A DNA stretch of 64,000 nucleotides from Alviniconcha marisindica (GCA_018857735.1 JABMCL010000658.1:307501-371500), one strand, 5' to 3'; counted from the stretch's first letter, positions 24,402 through 38,263 are shown. Notes: generated by a model from the letters alone, not told the origin. A program made the numbers and translations.

Positions 24402-25089
24402 GACAGAGACAGAGAGACAGAGGAGAGAAGAGAGAGAGAGGGAGGGGGGCGGGGGAGAGGAGAGACACCAATTTAAAGTGAAACTGCGCGATGTAGCAAT
24501 ACAACTATGGTTGCCGTGCCATCTTGAAGTCAGTTCCCCTATAACTCTGAAACAACTGTCTCAAGATTCGTTAACTCTCGGAACTTTACACGTGCTACCC
24601 CCGTACTATGTAAACAATGCTCTGCAGGTGTTCGAGATTAACGTTCCTTTGCACGAGATTAACGTTCCTTTGCACGAGCTTAACAGTTTAGTTCTTGCCA
24701 GATCAAAGAAAGCTGCTGCAGTTCTGACCCAGGCAGCTGCTTTCCAGCACTAATGTATCCGAGTTTCAAGGAACTGAAAACAGTGTCATGGCTTCGACTA
24801 AAAGCCGAAAGATAATCTACACTCGATAGAGGACTGTGTTCGAAGGTGATGTTGGTCCTGCTAGTCGCAGCGACCGATGCACTTCGCCTCTGTGTTGTTC
24901 AATACTTGTAAGTACCTGCGGTTGGGTTTTTACTCGCGGAAATCGACGAAAGCTCAGTCCTCTGTTTAAAGGTAAACCGTTTTAGTTGTACGACATGTTT
25001 GTACAATTAACAAAACAGCAGCTTCTCCCCATGTCAACTGCTAAAAAGTCTGGCGCTGTTCGTTCTCTACAAGAAATCTACTTTCGCTC

Positions 25090-25270
25090 GCTGCCAACGC
25101 TTTGTTTAGTACAGTGCTTTCAACATGGCCGCCCAATACCACAATGCACGCGCCTGACGTCATTTTCTCGGAACCGATACATGTCGCAGATCTCTTACTC
25201 TTAGCTTCGGTTTGCGGCATCCTGCCTTCAAACGCTGCCATAACCGTAGGTCTCCGGCGGAGGAGTGCCG
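25090..25270. promoter_or_regulatory. Promoter-like motif cluster (CRE plus YY1-type)
   Basis: AACATGGCCGCCCAA at 25122-25136 (YY1-type), TGACGTCA at 25156-25163 (a palindromic cAMP-response element) and a second ATGGCAGCG on the minus strand near 25240. Short ORFs start at both ATGs but look like nothing known. It might be a promoter of an unrecognised transcript or a transposon; evidence is motif-level only. Confidence 0.25.
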
Positions 25271-26031
25271 GAAAACTGGGTCCATGTCCTCTTTATTCTT
25301 CTGAACAGTTTATGAATACTGGCTGTAATCGCTACAGCATAACGCTCGGGAGGAAAAGGGGGCGGGGGGGGGGGGCTTACTGTTTCCGAGCTGAACAGCT
25401 CCTTTAAAAAGAAATCCTGGATCCAGACCCGGCCCAGGAGGTATTACCGTTGATCCAAAGTTAGATATTTAACATCAGCAAACAAATGAATGCCTTCCAA
25501 CAAACCGGGACAAATCTGTATTGGCATTGCGTAATGCTGCCAGTCAACACTGCTTGATGAGAGGAAGGCGTATTTCATTTACAGTGTACAACTTAGCATT
25601 TAGTTACCTCGATATTTACCGTCAACCGCGAAGGTCACAGGACACAACACAATTCATCAAATCGCAAGTCAATGCCTGCCTTGCCACTCGTGACACACGT
25701 CATTTTATGTCTGAAGAGGACTGGGAGAAATGAAGTTGAATGTACCAGGAAGGCAGACATTAAAAAAGCCAAATTCCTGACTGTAGGTGAGGCAGACAAC
25801 TTTGGTATATTCTGACCTACTTCAGGTTTAAATTATAAAATGGGAATCTTTGACAGCTCGGAGTTCTTAGCAAAGAGGACTTTCGTTTTGAATGTGCGGT
25901 CCCCATTCGGGGGATTGTACCAGAGGAGATGCACTCTTAACTGATTTCAGTTAGACCGGATTTCAAAATACCCATGACCTTTTCTCAACACAAGCCATTT
26001 CGGAAAATCCAGCTGTCTGAATTGTCGGCAA

Positions 26032-26161
26032 TTCTGGGAATCGATGGCATATTTACATAAGAACATTCAAACAAGAACTAGACAAGTGAATTGCTTTAAA
26101 AAAACACAAAAAGGTTATTGTTTTAAATGTTCTGCAGGAAATATGCCATCGATTCCCAGAA
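26032..26161. repeat. 130-bp inverted repeat (hairpin)
   Basis: A perfect 23-base arm TTCTGGGAATCGATGGCATA TTT (26032-26054) has its reverse complement at 26139-26161. Inside it GAACATT.AAA pairs with TTTAAATGTTC, extending the stem to about 40 bases around a short loop. Confidence 0.92.
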
Positions 26162-26593
26162 CTGAAAACCGAAGCCAACTTGACTAAATAAAGACAGCTG
26201 TTCAAACGAAGAAATAAAAGTAACAGAAGTGTAAACAATATGAAAACAGACTACTATTTTTGGTGTCCGTTAATCCGCTAAGAGTCGGAATATTTGCCCA
26301 GAGGCAGGTGAGGTTTTGAGAGCGCAGCCTTTTCCTGGATCCATATGTATGCACATGCATCGTCCGTCGCCACTGAGACTGCAGCATGTCAACTTCACGG
26401 TTTGACCTGTTATATATATATCAAAGTAATACCGACATGCGGAAGTCAACGTAACTTTCTTTTTCTTTCTTTCTTCTCTTTTTTGATTCCATTTTTATTA
26501 CATGTTTAAACTTAAATTAAACCGTATATAATGCAATGACATGTCGATACAAACACTAAGCATGAAAAACAGCAAGTTTTAAAAGAGCAAGAT

Positions 26594-26624
<31 letters not shown>

Positions 26625-26629
26625 GGAGA

Positions 26630-26740
<111 letters not shown>

Positions 26741-29169
26741 CGAGTCCAAGCAGACTTTACTGCCCAAAGCGGTACTACATGGAGGGTTCCGGGCTGCCAA
26801 ACTCTTCAGCCAATCGGAACGTCACAATTAACATTCAGCACTAAAAAAAAAAAAACTGAGAGTGGCCGCCGTGTTTTTCTCACAAGCTAAACAGCGAAGC
26901 GGCAGCGGACTGGTTCATTCCGAACAAAATCTACAAGACATGTAATAAATAACACACGTTCCTTGACGACGAGATCTGTATGTGCTGCAATCAAACCGTG
27001 GCAGATTACAACCATTTGAACGCTGAACCAAACCATTCTGCATTCCACCAGTCCACAAAGTACCACACTTCCATCCGATCGACAGTTTTGTGTGCCAGGG
27101 AGGGAAGGAGCGATGTTCTGAGCGGAGCCCTAATTACTGCAGCGAATAAGCAAGCAGCTAAACTGCGGCGCTAATGAAAGCTTTTGGTGTGTGCTCACTT
27201 TTCAATGATATTGTGGGGAAGTGTCTGCGGTGATGCTAAGATTCCATCCATGTTTGCCAGAGCAACTGGTGGCCTTGACACTCTTCTCTCATCTGCCACA
27301 GCCGAACGGTTTTTCTCTTCGCAATCAAGAGCACATCGTGTTAGATCGAACAGCCTACGCGACCCGATCCAAAGTAAAAGAAGGGCCTCGGAAGACACAA
27401 AGACCGATACTAGTGAAGTGGGAAACGGTGATAATTATGTTAGGAAAAAATAACACAGCACTAACAATAACGGAGAGAAAACTAAGAGACTAATCACTCT
27501 CTCGGTTGCAACTTCTGGGCAATAAAGCAAAGCAGCATAAAAATTTAGCAGACTGCTCCGAGGCAAAAACGCACTTTAAAGTAATTACGACTAAAAACGC
27601 GAGGCAGTTAATAAAAGAACTCCTAAAGATGACAGGTTCGTGCGGTATATCAATTTACGCATCTTCAACACCTTACCCCAGACTCCAGCAGCGGAGATGC
27701 CGCGTTCTGTGTCAGTTACACCTCAGAGTGCATTCCTACCCCCAAAGTGGGTTACTACAGGCAGCCCAAGAAAATCACCGCTGCAACAGAATCAATACTG
27801 AAGCGTCCCGAAAAGAAAGACCGGATCGACAAAGGCAAGGCAAAAGAACACGCTCGCTGGTGATGTGTCAAAACCCGCACACTCATCAGTCCAGTGCTAT
27901 GCATGTATAAGAAATGGGGGAAGGGACTTGGGGGTAGAAATACGGCACTGGAAATGCAACCACGTTTAAACAAATAACACCCAGGAACCAGTATACCTAC
28001 GTGCCTACTCCCCCTTCCCCCCAACGTTTTTTTTTACTTTTATTTTTTTATCGATTCTAATTAATCTACGAATACATGACACTGTCAGAAGAGCAGAATA
28101 CAAGGCCGATGGCAGGGCTGCGGTGCGGTTGTTGACACAGAAAGACGGAAGCGACGTATTCCGTCATATCTTTCTTACTCTGGTGCCTGATACTACTGGC
28201 CAAGCCTGGTTTCCAGTCACAAGGGTTGTGGCAGATAAGGCACCAGGCCGATCGATACCAAAAATTGCGAACTTGATTCACAAGTCACCTCTCCATGGAA
28301 ACGCTACAGAAAAGAAGACGAGATGAAAGTTGGGGGAGGTGCAACGGGGGCTGGGATGGGAAGCAATCCATTCCATCTATCTTCACTGTCAGACAAGCCT
28401 CCTCTCTACCCTCACCGCCTCTCTTACCCCCCCCCCCCCCCCCACCCCCCATCCCACTCTCTCTTTCTCTCGATCACAGGACATTCGGGAATGAAAACAC
28501 GAACGCCCAACAGCGCTCTTATCTCAGCCTGCTGTTACTTAGTGGGTTGAACTTGCAAATCGAATTACTAACACATGCCACCATCGCATCTTCCTGCACC
28601 TTCACACGTTCCACGCTTTTTGATCCTCCGCGTGAAGCTGAAAGATCAAATGGTGGAAAAAATGACAACGCAACGCAGCAGCAACCATGAATAGTTTGAT
28701 GGTCAGCCAATCCCAAAACTTCCGCAGCAAAGCCTGATAAATCGATGGCATCTGACAAAGGCATTGGCGATCTTTGTGGACGATGTCTTCCCACCACTCT
28801 GCGGTCGAGTGGTGATCAGATACATACTTTCAGTTATTCAAATATTCAAACAGGGCCTGATCTAATAATAATTATCTGCAATTAAAAGCATTCAATACGA
28901 ATGTCGCTTCAAACTATTCAAATACAAGTGGAACGGGTCTACAAAACCTATCTCCCAGTCAAAAAGAACAATTTACTATTGGCGTTACTGGCCATAATCT
29001 TCTCTTTGCGTCGACTGTTTATAACACAGCCCTCTCAGAAAAGGCTTTAACACAAAATATGGCGCGACAAATTTCTCCCCGGACCATTTCGCGCTCGGCT
29101 GCCAAAATTAGCAAGGGACCAAAGCGATTGGCTGGAGAGAGTAACCAATCATTGCAAACCACCGGTCAA

Positions 29170-29505
29170 ATGAAACCATTAGCCAATCGCGTGCCGGGCG
29201 CTTATAAATATTTAGTAGGCTTAGTCACGTGACACATGATGTTAAACTAGTCCTGCGCCGAGCACTTATGAATATTCAAGTATATCTGTCACAGGCCAAT
29301 CCCGTACCAAACACTTATGAATCTTAATAAAGCTTTAGCCAACCACAAACGTTTTATCTTGCTGTCCAGAGAAACCGTTTCTGTGGTTGGCTAGTTTTAA
29401 ACATTATGATTATTATAATTATAATTATATTAATAACGTTCTATACATATTTATAAGCGACTGGCATACGGGATTGGCTAAAGAAACCATGTGACTAGTT
29501 CTTGA
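29170..29505. repeat. Inverted CCAAT-TATA modules
   Basis: Module AGCCAATC(G/C)CGT then CGCTTATAAATAT occurs forward at 29181-29211 and inverted at 29446-29482. Two weaker forward modules (CACTTATGAATATTC at about 29263 and GCCAATCCCGTACC...CACTTATGAATC at about 29295-29325) lie between, with CACGTGAC (29226-29233) and further CCAAT boxes. It could be a decayed inverted-repeat element or a regulatory cluster. Confidence 0.6.
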
Positions 29506-29643
29506 CTGATGATTGGCCACTTTATCAGCCGGTTGCTTTTGATGCTTTGCTGACAGGCAGCCGAGCACGAAATCATCCCGGGTTGATTTCTGCCGCGTCG
29601 TAGTTGGGTTCGAACTGATTTGCAAACTACAGTGTGTTAATTT

Positions 29644-29811
29644 GATGAAGTGATGCTTAATGTCCTCAGATGTCAGTTGACATATTAGGGACAAGTTGTG
29701 ACCAATGCCGAAGCACGGTTCAATAATTCTTTACGTCCACGGAAACCAGACGGCTCGTTAGGACGGACAGCCCAGGACGGCCACCTCGACTCTCACACAG
29801 CTCCTGAACTA
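29644..29811 (-). repeat. SINE family B, single copy with clear target duplication
   Basis: One complete unit flanked by TGTGTTAATTT on both sides (left about 29633-29643, right about 29812-29824, allowing 1-2 bases of overlap with the element). This fixes the ends of the family B unit at about 168-170 bp and shows that it inserts with duplications of about 10 bases. Confidence 0.9.
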
Positions 29812-30634
29812 TGTGTTAATTTCAGACCCGCTCGCTACTGACACAGCCACGCGCACTGTACTCCCCTCGCTTACGGACTGAAACAAAACCTGAAACTCAA
29901 CCTTCGAACCAACTAACCTTTCACATTCCCAGGCGAAACCAGTACACAAATTAACAAAAAGAAGACAGATTGAGCGTGTAGCACAAAATCGCTTGCAGGA
30001 CCGATTTCATTAAAGAAAGTGGTATCCGCTAAGAACACAGAAGGAAGAACCCTTCTTGGGTCATAACATGGACGTGATCGGAATACGGAACTGGATGCAT
30101 ACCGCTCACAGTCAAAGAGGCTAAATACCAAGCCGCCCTAATACGATCAGACAGATGACAGCTGATACTTGATAGACTCGTGGATCACACAGCGGTAGGA
30201 TGCGTGCTGCCGACTTAACAAGGGCGATGGGAACGAAAAGTAGCCACCGAGTTGCACACGGCTCGTCTCACGTTCGAAGCATAAGCCTCGTCGTTAAACT
30301 GACCCGACGCAACTTCCCCAAAATGACCGTGATAGCAACCAAACTGAGCAATTGCTCACACCACCCACACTCACAAAAAGGGCGAAATTTCAGTCGACCC
30401 AAATCGCCTTTAAATTAATATGCAAAACGATCACTAACTGACCTCCGAAGTTTGAACCGGACCAGACAACATACAGACCAGCGATCTGGAACTCTCTTCC
30501 TCTATGTCAGGCATTGGCCTTCACTCTCTTTTTTTCAGCCAAACTGAAAAAACTTCCTCTTCCCTTCAGCATACTGATCTGTTGTTTCCTTTCTTCTCAT
30601 TCTACCAACCCATCACCAGTAATGCCTGTATTTG

Positions 30635-30635
<1 letters not shown>

Positions 30636-30725
<90 letters not shown>

Positions 30726-30761
30726 CGCGCGCGCGTGTGCGTGCGTGCGTGCGTGCGTGCG
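30636..30761. repeat. (GT)n-(GC)n-(GTGC)n compound microsatellite
   Basis: GT run 30636-30718, GC run to about 30735, then GTGC units. Confidence 0.93.
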
Positions 30762-31867
30762 AGAAACAGACAGAGACAGAGAGACAGAGACTGAGAGAGA
30801 ACGTAACTTATGTCTTTGTAAACGCTCCGGGCTCTTACGAGACGGGGCGCCATAAATAATCTATTATTATTATTATTATTATTATTACGACCAGTTAAAG
30901 TGTCTCATCTATAAATGTAATCCGCCCAAAGCAACGCAGGGCAGGAAGCTATTTTGAAGCCTGCTGCCAATGGGGGCCGTTCAATGCGCAACTGCTGCCC
31001 TACTACTTACATTAACTGACAGAAGCACATTTCAATTCTTCTTCAAACAGTTTTCAGTTCATATCTCCTGCGCTGATTTTACCTTCGAGTGACATCAAGG
31101 CCGCTGGAACTGGTAGGAATGAGCAAAGCCAAGCTGAGGTTATCATCGGGCTATATTTGGAAGATCTCGTTCACACAGTGTCCGGAAAAGGCGCAAATTT
31201 TGATGCAGTTTACAAACTATGAGTAACCCCGAAGAGGAAGCAAACAGGCAAAATGGATTAATTCAGTAACAGTGATGGGAATCCCGTATGGACGACACGG
31301 GTGTCTTTTGGCACAATTTTCATACAAACAGTTCTAAACGCACACGCTCTCTCTCAGCGCGCGCGCTGTTTCAACACCTTTTCGCTAACAGTTCCACCTG
31401 CCGACGCATAGACACAAGTACGCATAACCAGACTTGGACACGTTAATGAGTTACAATATCTTTAATGAATGAACAACGCTGGTTAGTTATTCTTGGATTT
31501 CCGGCAAGGTCCCAGTCAATCGCGCGTTAAACCCCAAGAACTAACCAACCACAATATCGCCCAACGAAGACATTGTAACTACATAGCATTATATGTGCGT
31601 ACATATATACACTGTATATATGCAGCTCCCATCCTAGCAATCGAAGCGTTTCGCCGGGTCGGCCCCCTTCGAAGCTTCGTGAAGGTTGAATACGCCATGC
31701 ACTTCCGTCAAGGACGATCTCCAGAGAGAACGACGTCAAGTGTACAAGAGCCCCCCCTCCCCTCCCCCCCCTTTCCCCCCCCCCCCCCCCCCCCCCCCCC
31801 CACCTCCCCTTTAGTCTGACAGGCTCGGGCGGTCCCGTTGTGAGGGCAAAGCCGGGCCAGCCGGGCA

Positions 31868-32095
31868 TCAATGGGTATGCAACAAAGCAACAATGTCATT
31901 AATGCAGAATGGATGTCTTCTGACGTCAACTAGTGCCCTGAAGCGACCTGCACTCTCCGCCTGTCTCGCGGATCGACCGACCGTGATACGTTGCGCCGCT
32001 CGTGCCGCCGGACACCAACCACCACCAGACAGTGTGCACGGCCACAGACTCATGACGAGCAACGCAAGCAAGGCAAGCCCCCGAACCGCTTGCAT
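31868..32095 (-). CDS. Candidate small secreted protein or first exon, unrecognised
   Basis: ATG at 32093-32095 opens a 75-codon ORF in a GC-rich patch. The first about 25 residues look like a signal peptide: MQAVRGLALLALLVMSLWPC, with a charged start, a leucine-rich core and then small residues TLSGGG. The rest is basic (RITVGRSARQAE) with three Cys in all and a weak end HTH. I do not recognise it. It could be a short secreted protein, a first exon whose donor lies inside (GTCGCT after GTGCAG is possible), or chance in GC-rich DNA. It lies within RGS7 intron 1 on the same strand. Confidence 0.25.
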   Translation of the reverse strand: MQAVRGLALLALLVMSLWPCTLSGGGWCPAARAAQRITVGRSARQAESAGRFRALVDVRRHPFCINDIVALLHTH

Positions 32096-33168
32096 GCGAC
32101 GCCGGATGTGGACCACCCTCCCAGCGAGGCTTAGAGCGAGGCTTAGGCCCGGCGGGAGTCGCCCGCGCTTTGGACTAGCTGGGAGCTGGGACTAGTGCAG
32201 CAGGAATCGGACACGTGACGTCACCAATTCCCACTTCCCGCTGAGCCGGCTTGAACGAAATTTGTGTCGTAAAAAAAAGAAAAAAGAAAAAAGAAAAAAA
32301 AACGTAGTTTGGTGAGCACTGTGAGCTGATTCAGGTTGCAACTGAAAACCACCCGTTCTATCAGCGGCCGGGACGGGACGTAGTACTTAGGTACAGGAAA
32401 ATGGCGCTCTTTCCGCTCGGCTCCGAAACCCCCACTGCCAGTGATGGTCGCTAAACCAAACGTTCCGTTTGCACTTACTTGCCTTCATCAACTTATGACA
32501 CCAGTGATTGAGAACACCACTCACGTAGGCTAGGGCCGCCGAAGCTTCTCAGGAAGTAAGGCGGGGGAGAGGGATGGTGGGGGAGGTTGGTGGAAGGAGT
32601 GGGGGGGGGGGGGGGGGGGGGGGGGAGGAGGAGGAAGAAGCGAGAACATCCTTTAAGCAGGAACGGAAATGCTAGCCCGCAGCACAAAAGCTGCACCTTG
32701 CTCATCTGTCTGCTGACGCCATGCGGGGGTTATAATGGTTGGGGAGGAAGCGGCGTCGGTTCTACTTTTATTTGCCGTAATTGGCACGCTGAAAGAGCGT
32801 AAAACTGAACTCTCGGCGTATGCGTCTTCCCGTCACCTTTAAGGCTGAAGTAATAGGCTACTGTATATTAAAAACGTGCCGCTACCCTCCAGAACAAACG
32901 GCCACGTGGAGAAACGTACATAAATCTACTTCCTTTTCATCATGTGCCTCACCTAAGAAGAAAAAAAGGAAAATCAACAGGCAATACTTCCACAAGCGAG
33001 TTTAAATTTCGTGACTGAAGTGGTAGTTCACCTGGTTACAGGGTGTGCGTGTGTGTGCGCGCGCGCGTATTTGTGTGTCTATGCGTGCGCCGGTGTGTCA
33101 GTGTGTGGGTGTGTTTCGTAACCCTACGATTTAGTTACCCTGAATTAGAAATCAGCCAGCCTATGGAG

Positions 33169-33171
<3 letters not shown>

Positions 33172-33243
<72 letters not shown>

Positions 33244-33276
33244 GTGCGCTCCCCCCCCCCCCCCCCCCCCCCCCCC
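33172..33276. repeat. (GA)n followed by poly-C
   Basis: GA run 33172-33240, then about 26 C at 33251-33276. Confidence 0.93.
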
Positions 33277-33635
33277 ATAACGATTCAGTTACCCTGAATT
33301 AGAAGAAGGGGAAAAGAAAAAGAAAAAAATCAGCCAGCAACGATGCAGCTGTAAAGAAATATAAGGCACAACAAGCAGCGTAGTCAAAACATGCACCGTT
33401 TAGTCTTTCGTTAAAACAGTAAAACAAGCAGAAACGGAACACAGCTTAATCGAATTCCCAGTCTCCCGAAGTAAAACTGTCGGGCAGCTACAGATGCAGG
33501 CGACCACCCTCTCGGCTACAGTATATAATAATTATTATATACAGTGGCGCTTGGTCTACACAGTGCAACTCGGTCGGCGAAGAATATTTTGAAACTCGGG
33601 TAGTAAAATGGGAAAAGTTTGAACGAAAGAGTTTG

Positions 33636-33669
<34 letters not shown>

Positions 33670-34688
33670 TTCTTTTAAGAGAAAACAACAACAACAAAAA
33701 ACAAAAACAGGTCTAACTGCACATTTTAATTCAGTAGTGTTCTATCAACTCCCCCCCCCACCCCACCCCCCTCCACCACTACCACACACACAAGCTAGAC
33801 GTCTTAAGCACGCAGTAACTCGGTTTTAGTAGTAGTACGCGCACACGCTGAACTGTGTATAAAATGGAGAAAACCCCAGTGAGCATTGCGGGTTGTCAAC
33901 TTCTCACGCAAACTGGGGGGATGAGACCGTCTCAAGTAAACACGTATATTGAATTACCGCATGATCGTGATTAACTATCGACCTCGTTGTAGCTTTCGGA
34001 TAACTATCGCGTACGGTAGTTCTGTTGTTGCAGCTGTTGGACCTTGGCTAGGTGGTTCTGTCTCGTTGAAATCGCGCAGACCAAGACGAGACTACAACCG
34101 AACTTTCAATCCTGCACCAGAAAGGCAGAAAGGAGTAATTTAGTGGTTCAGCCATCTCTGGATCAAACGGCATTAAGTGCCTTTACCGCGCCTTCAAACA
34201 CCAAGTCTGACGGGTTTGGTACGCATGTTACACTTTCAGATTTTGTAATCCAGCTTCACCCGACCACGAGAACACGCGTCAAGAGATGAACAATAATAGT
34301 ACTAATAGCACATAATTATCTTCTCCCTACGTTCCATGCTCACCAAATCAGTCCGAAACTTTCAGGAATATAAACACACTGTGGTCATTATTATATATAT
34401 ATATGTATGTGTTGTATTTTGGAAAAGCACTCGTTTTTAACACTCAAGTCAATCGCGTAGGCAATACACAATGTACCGAGGCGAAATACTACTGCTCAAA
34501 AAGTATATACAAAAACAAAAACAAAAAAAGAAAGAAAGGATTTAAAAAAGATGTTTTAAAAATTAATTTGATAAAATTGTATTTTCTTTCCTTCATTCAC
34601 GCGTAACAAAATTCATCAAATCACAGGTAAAGGTCTGATCTACTGTTCACGACAAGTGCCATTTTATGCTGGAAGAAGACTGACGTAC

Positions 34689-34690
34689 GT

Positions 34691-34779
<89 letters not shown>

Positions 34780-34848
34780 CGTGTGTGCGTGCGTGCGTGC
34801 GTGCGTGCGTGGCGTGTGTGTTGTGTGTGTGTGTGTGTGTGTGTGTGT
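34689..34848. repeat. (GT)n compound microsatellite
   Basis: GT run with CGTG variants in the middle (34775-34810). Three tandem GGAAACC units follow at about 34899-34920. Confidence 0.92.
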
Positions 34849-36817
34849 AGGGGCGAAGGGGGGAAGGGGAGGGGAAGGAGTGAAGTTGAACGAGCTGGGA
34901 AACCGGAAACCGGAAACCGGAAAACAAATAGTATTCTCCTGGCTCAGGCGAATCACGCAACTGACCTACTCATGGCACAAAAGCTTAGCTCATAGCTCTT
35001 GGTCTGTCACTGGGTCAGTCATCTTGTCAGCAATGTTGTAACGAAACACAAACCGAAAGACAATCATCTGCCAGTGCTGACAATCATCTGTCCGTGTTGG
35101 CAGATAAATACACCAAACCTCCCTACTCTTTTCCACGACAAGAGTGCGAAGCTCTTTTGCGAATCACGAAGTCATCGGTAGCGGTCAGCAAAACTAAAAA
35201 TGAACTATACACACAACACAGTCAAAATGCCACTGAAACATTTGTTTGACTTTCATTATGTCTATAGCCTCTGGTTAAAAGAAACTAGAAAATGTACCAG
35301 ACAACACTTCTAAGTTCCACAAGCAGCTGTTGCATACCCTCGGGTACAACTAATGACATTCTGTCCGCACTGGGAATTGTACGAAGCAAATGTCTCCTAC
35401 ATTAACATTCTATTTCCAACGAAACTTTGTTCTTTTTTTAAAGATGGGTTGGAGGTGGAAGATCAGCATTACCACGCAGAGCTAAAAAAAGGAAAATGTG
35501 TAATTTTCAAGATACGCCCAATCGATCATGTTTTCACATGTACGACAAAGAATAATTGTCACAATTCAACACACATAAAGACACTACTTACTGAACACAG
35601 TTTCGCTCCTTATTATAAACACTATCTTACTGACAGATTTTAAATACAAAATTAACGCTTGCCCATCTGATAATGGATGCCGGATACACGTGCCAACTGT
35701 TGGAATACTATATATAAAAATCATTTATAAAAAATATATAAATACTATAAAAACGTGAAAATGCAGCCATTGCCAACTCTGAAACCGCACCAAAACAATT
35801 CACACAATGTGAAGTCCGAGCTGAATAAAACTCCCTGACGACCTACATCGTGCGAGTCGTGGAAGAGTGTATTTTGAGACCTGGCCCACACCGTGTATCC
35901 GAGTTCTGTGGTCTCCATCCCGAGCCTTCTGTTCCAGCTAAAGCCATCCCGAGCAGATCGGAACGAAACGGGAGTCCAGGTAAACCACACCGATTTAGGC
36001 TACGTCGAATGCGTGTGTTCATGTTGCACCTCTAACCAATCGTCACGGTCAGAACAAGGATGCTTTCCCTTGCACTATGGTGTAAATTTCTTGGCAAACG
36101 GCTTTTTGTACACATCTCACAATCAACGCTTTCATTCTTGATTTAGAATTTTTGCTTCGCCCTTATATAACCGACGTGGCTGACTGGGCGATAAAAACCA
36201 ATTACCAGTATGACTGATTTCTTTGGAACTTTTGCAGGCAAAATTTCTTTCTTTAAAAAAACAGGTAAGCGCAACCTCTTGGTGCATTATGGTTATCGTA
36301 AGTTGGTTACTGAATATCTTCTAGTGATATGACGAAATATTACTCTTTAAGACCCTGTAACAGGAAGCTCGGGATGGAAACGTCGGAACGCGAATGCAAG
36401 GTGTGTGGACCAAGAACTCAAGAAGAGAGACTGGCAACACTTGCTATGAAAGAATTCAATGATCTGATGAAAAAGAGCACGGACTAATTCCAACGGATTT
36501 TAAGCTAGCCGTATCTAAAATATTTAGGGCAGACCAGATAGCCCTTCAAGATATCATGGAATACGGAAAAGACAGACGCACGCACACGCCACCAGTTCGC
36601 TCGTTGGCAACAGCCTTCCTTTCACTTCTGTCTTTTGCAACCCCCCCCCCCCTCCCCTATGTGTTCTCTTCAAGCACAGAATCGCTTTTTCACAAGTCTA
36701 TAAAACAGCGAAGATTGACCAATAAAGAAGCTAATACACGGGCTGATAAATGTCCTTCTATTTAATATCAGAGTTTATTTTTGGCCGCTGCTGGTATACA
36801 AGTAGCCCCCCGATCGA

Positions 36818-36864
36818 TCTCTCTCTCTCTCTCTCTCTCTCCCCCCCCCCCCCCCCCCCCCCCC
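36818..36864. repeat. (TC)n followed by poly-C
   Basis: TC run 36818-36840 then 24 C. Confidence 0.9.
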
Positions 36865-37169
36865 TCTTTTTTTGTTTTAATCAGAAAAGACGTCAGGCGG
36901 GAGGAGGTCCGGATCGAGGAGGCAAAGCCTGCCTGCCTTTGCTTCCACTCATCAATACCAACAAGGGAAGAGAGCCTGCTTCTTCGCCGGCAGCCCGGGG
37001 AGAGAGAAGTGCCGGCGCGCAGGACAGGGCGTCTCATTGATTGTAGTCATGGTGTTTTTCTCCCAACAAGAAGGCCCAGGAGCACACGCATTACGCCGCC
37101 GAGACAAAAGATATTACGCTCTGCACCAGCATCAAAACCAGTTGGGTCAACATGGGGTGGTACGTGAGA

Positions 37170-37176
37170 GAGAGAG

Positions 37177-37236
<60 letters not shown>
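37170..37236. repeat. (GA)n microsatellite
   Basis: GA run ending directly at the head of a SINE A copy. Confidence 0.92.
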
Positions 37237-37238
<2 letters not shown>

Positions 37239-37562
37239 GGTTTGGCCTTGTAGCGAGCGGCAAGGCGGTAAAGGCTGGTAAGCAGAGGGACCTCGGTTCG
37301 ATTCCGCTTCGGCGGCTCTCCTCTCTCTTCAAAACTTGCGGGTTTATGGATACTGTCTTTGTGACTTAGCCCCTCACAATCAATCAATACATTAAAATAA
37401 CTCTCCTCGCTGCCCATCTTAATGCAGGAGTCATCACTGGTGGTGGCAGTGTAGCGTTAGGTATGGTATATAATACGGTCTCCTATTCCCCCACCTCCTG
37501 GGATCTCGGTCCCCGATAGTACCTCTTCGGAGACAACTCGGCGTTAAACATGTTTAACCAAC
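37234..37562 (+). repeat. SINE family A head and body fused to a family C tail
   Basis: Head with B box GGTTCGATTCC and body CGCTGCCCATCTTAATGCAG as in family A up to about 37485. The end is not the usual GGTTTCTGTGGACGTTAAGC; instead it reads TCTTCGGAGACAACTCGGCG then GTTAAAC...TTAACCAACCAA, matching the family C fragments. It may be a chimeric SINE or two abutting insertions. Confidence 0.7.
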
Positions 37563-38129
37563 CAAATCAAAGGGGTGGTGAGAGGTGTTGGGGGGGGGGG
37601 GGGAGGGAGGGGAGTGGGGGGGAGAGGGGGTGGGGGGGAGGGATGGAGGGGATACATATAATTGGCTTTTAACGTCAACGATAACGATTACATAAGGGCG
37701 AGGGAAGTGGGGAAGAAGGGGGCAGGGGGGTGGGGGAGCGCTAAAACCCGAATAATTAAGGCGTTTTCTTTCTCCTTCTGACATTTTGACATGCAGTGTG
37801 ACCTCTGAGTCATAATTATCGCGATGGCAGAAAACGGCTGAGCAAATGAGAGTCTAAAACTAAAGACAGCCCCCCATCACAGACTGACCATACTTTTTTG
37901 ACATTATCAGACGACTAAGGCCTCATCAGATGTCGAACGTGATCACTTGTAGATTTATCTGACGGAGAAATATAGCATGTTCTGCCTCTGAACGGACTGC
38001 AGAAGCGTGAACGTGGCTTGACCCCGAAGACTATGGAACACTGCAAGCTGGATCTTTAAACATAGTTGCATTGAACTATGGCTGTATGACCTAAACAAGG
38101 CCAAGGCGGCGCCAGTAATGTAAAACCGA

Positions 38130-38263
<134 letters not shown>

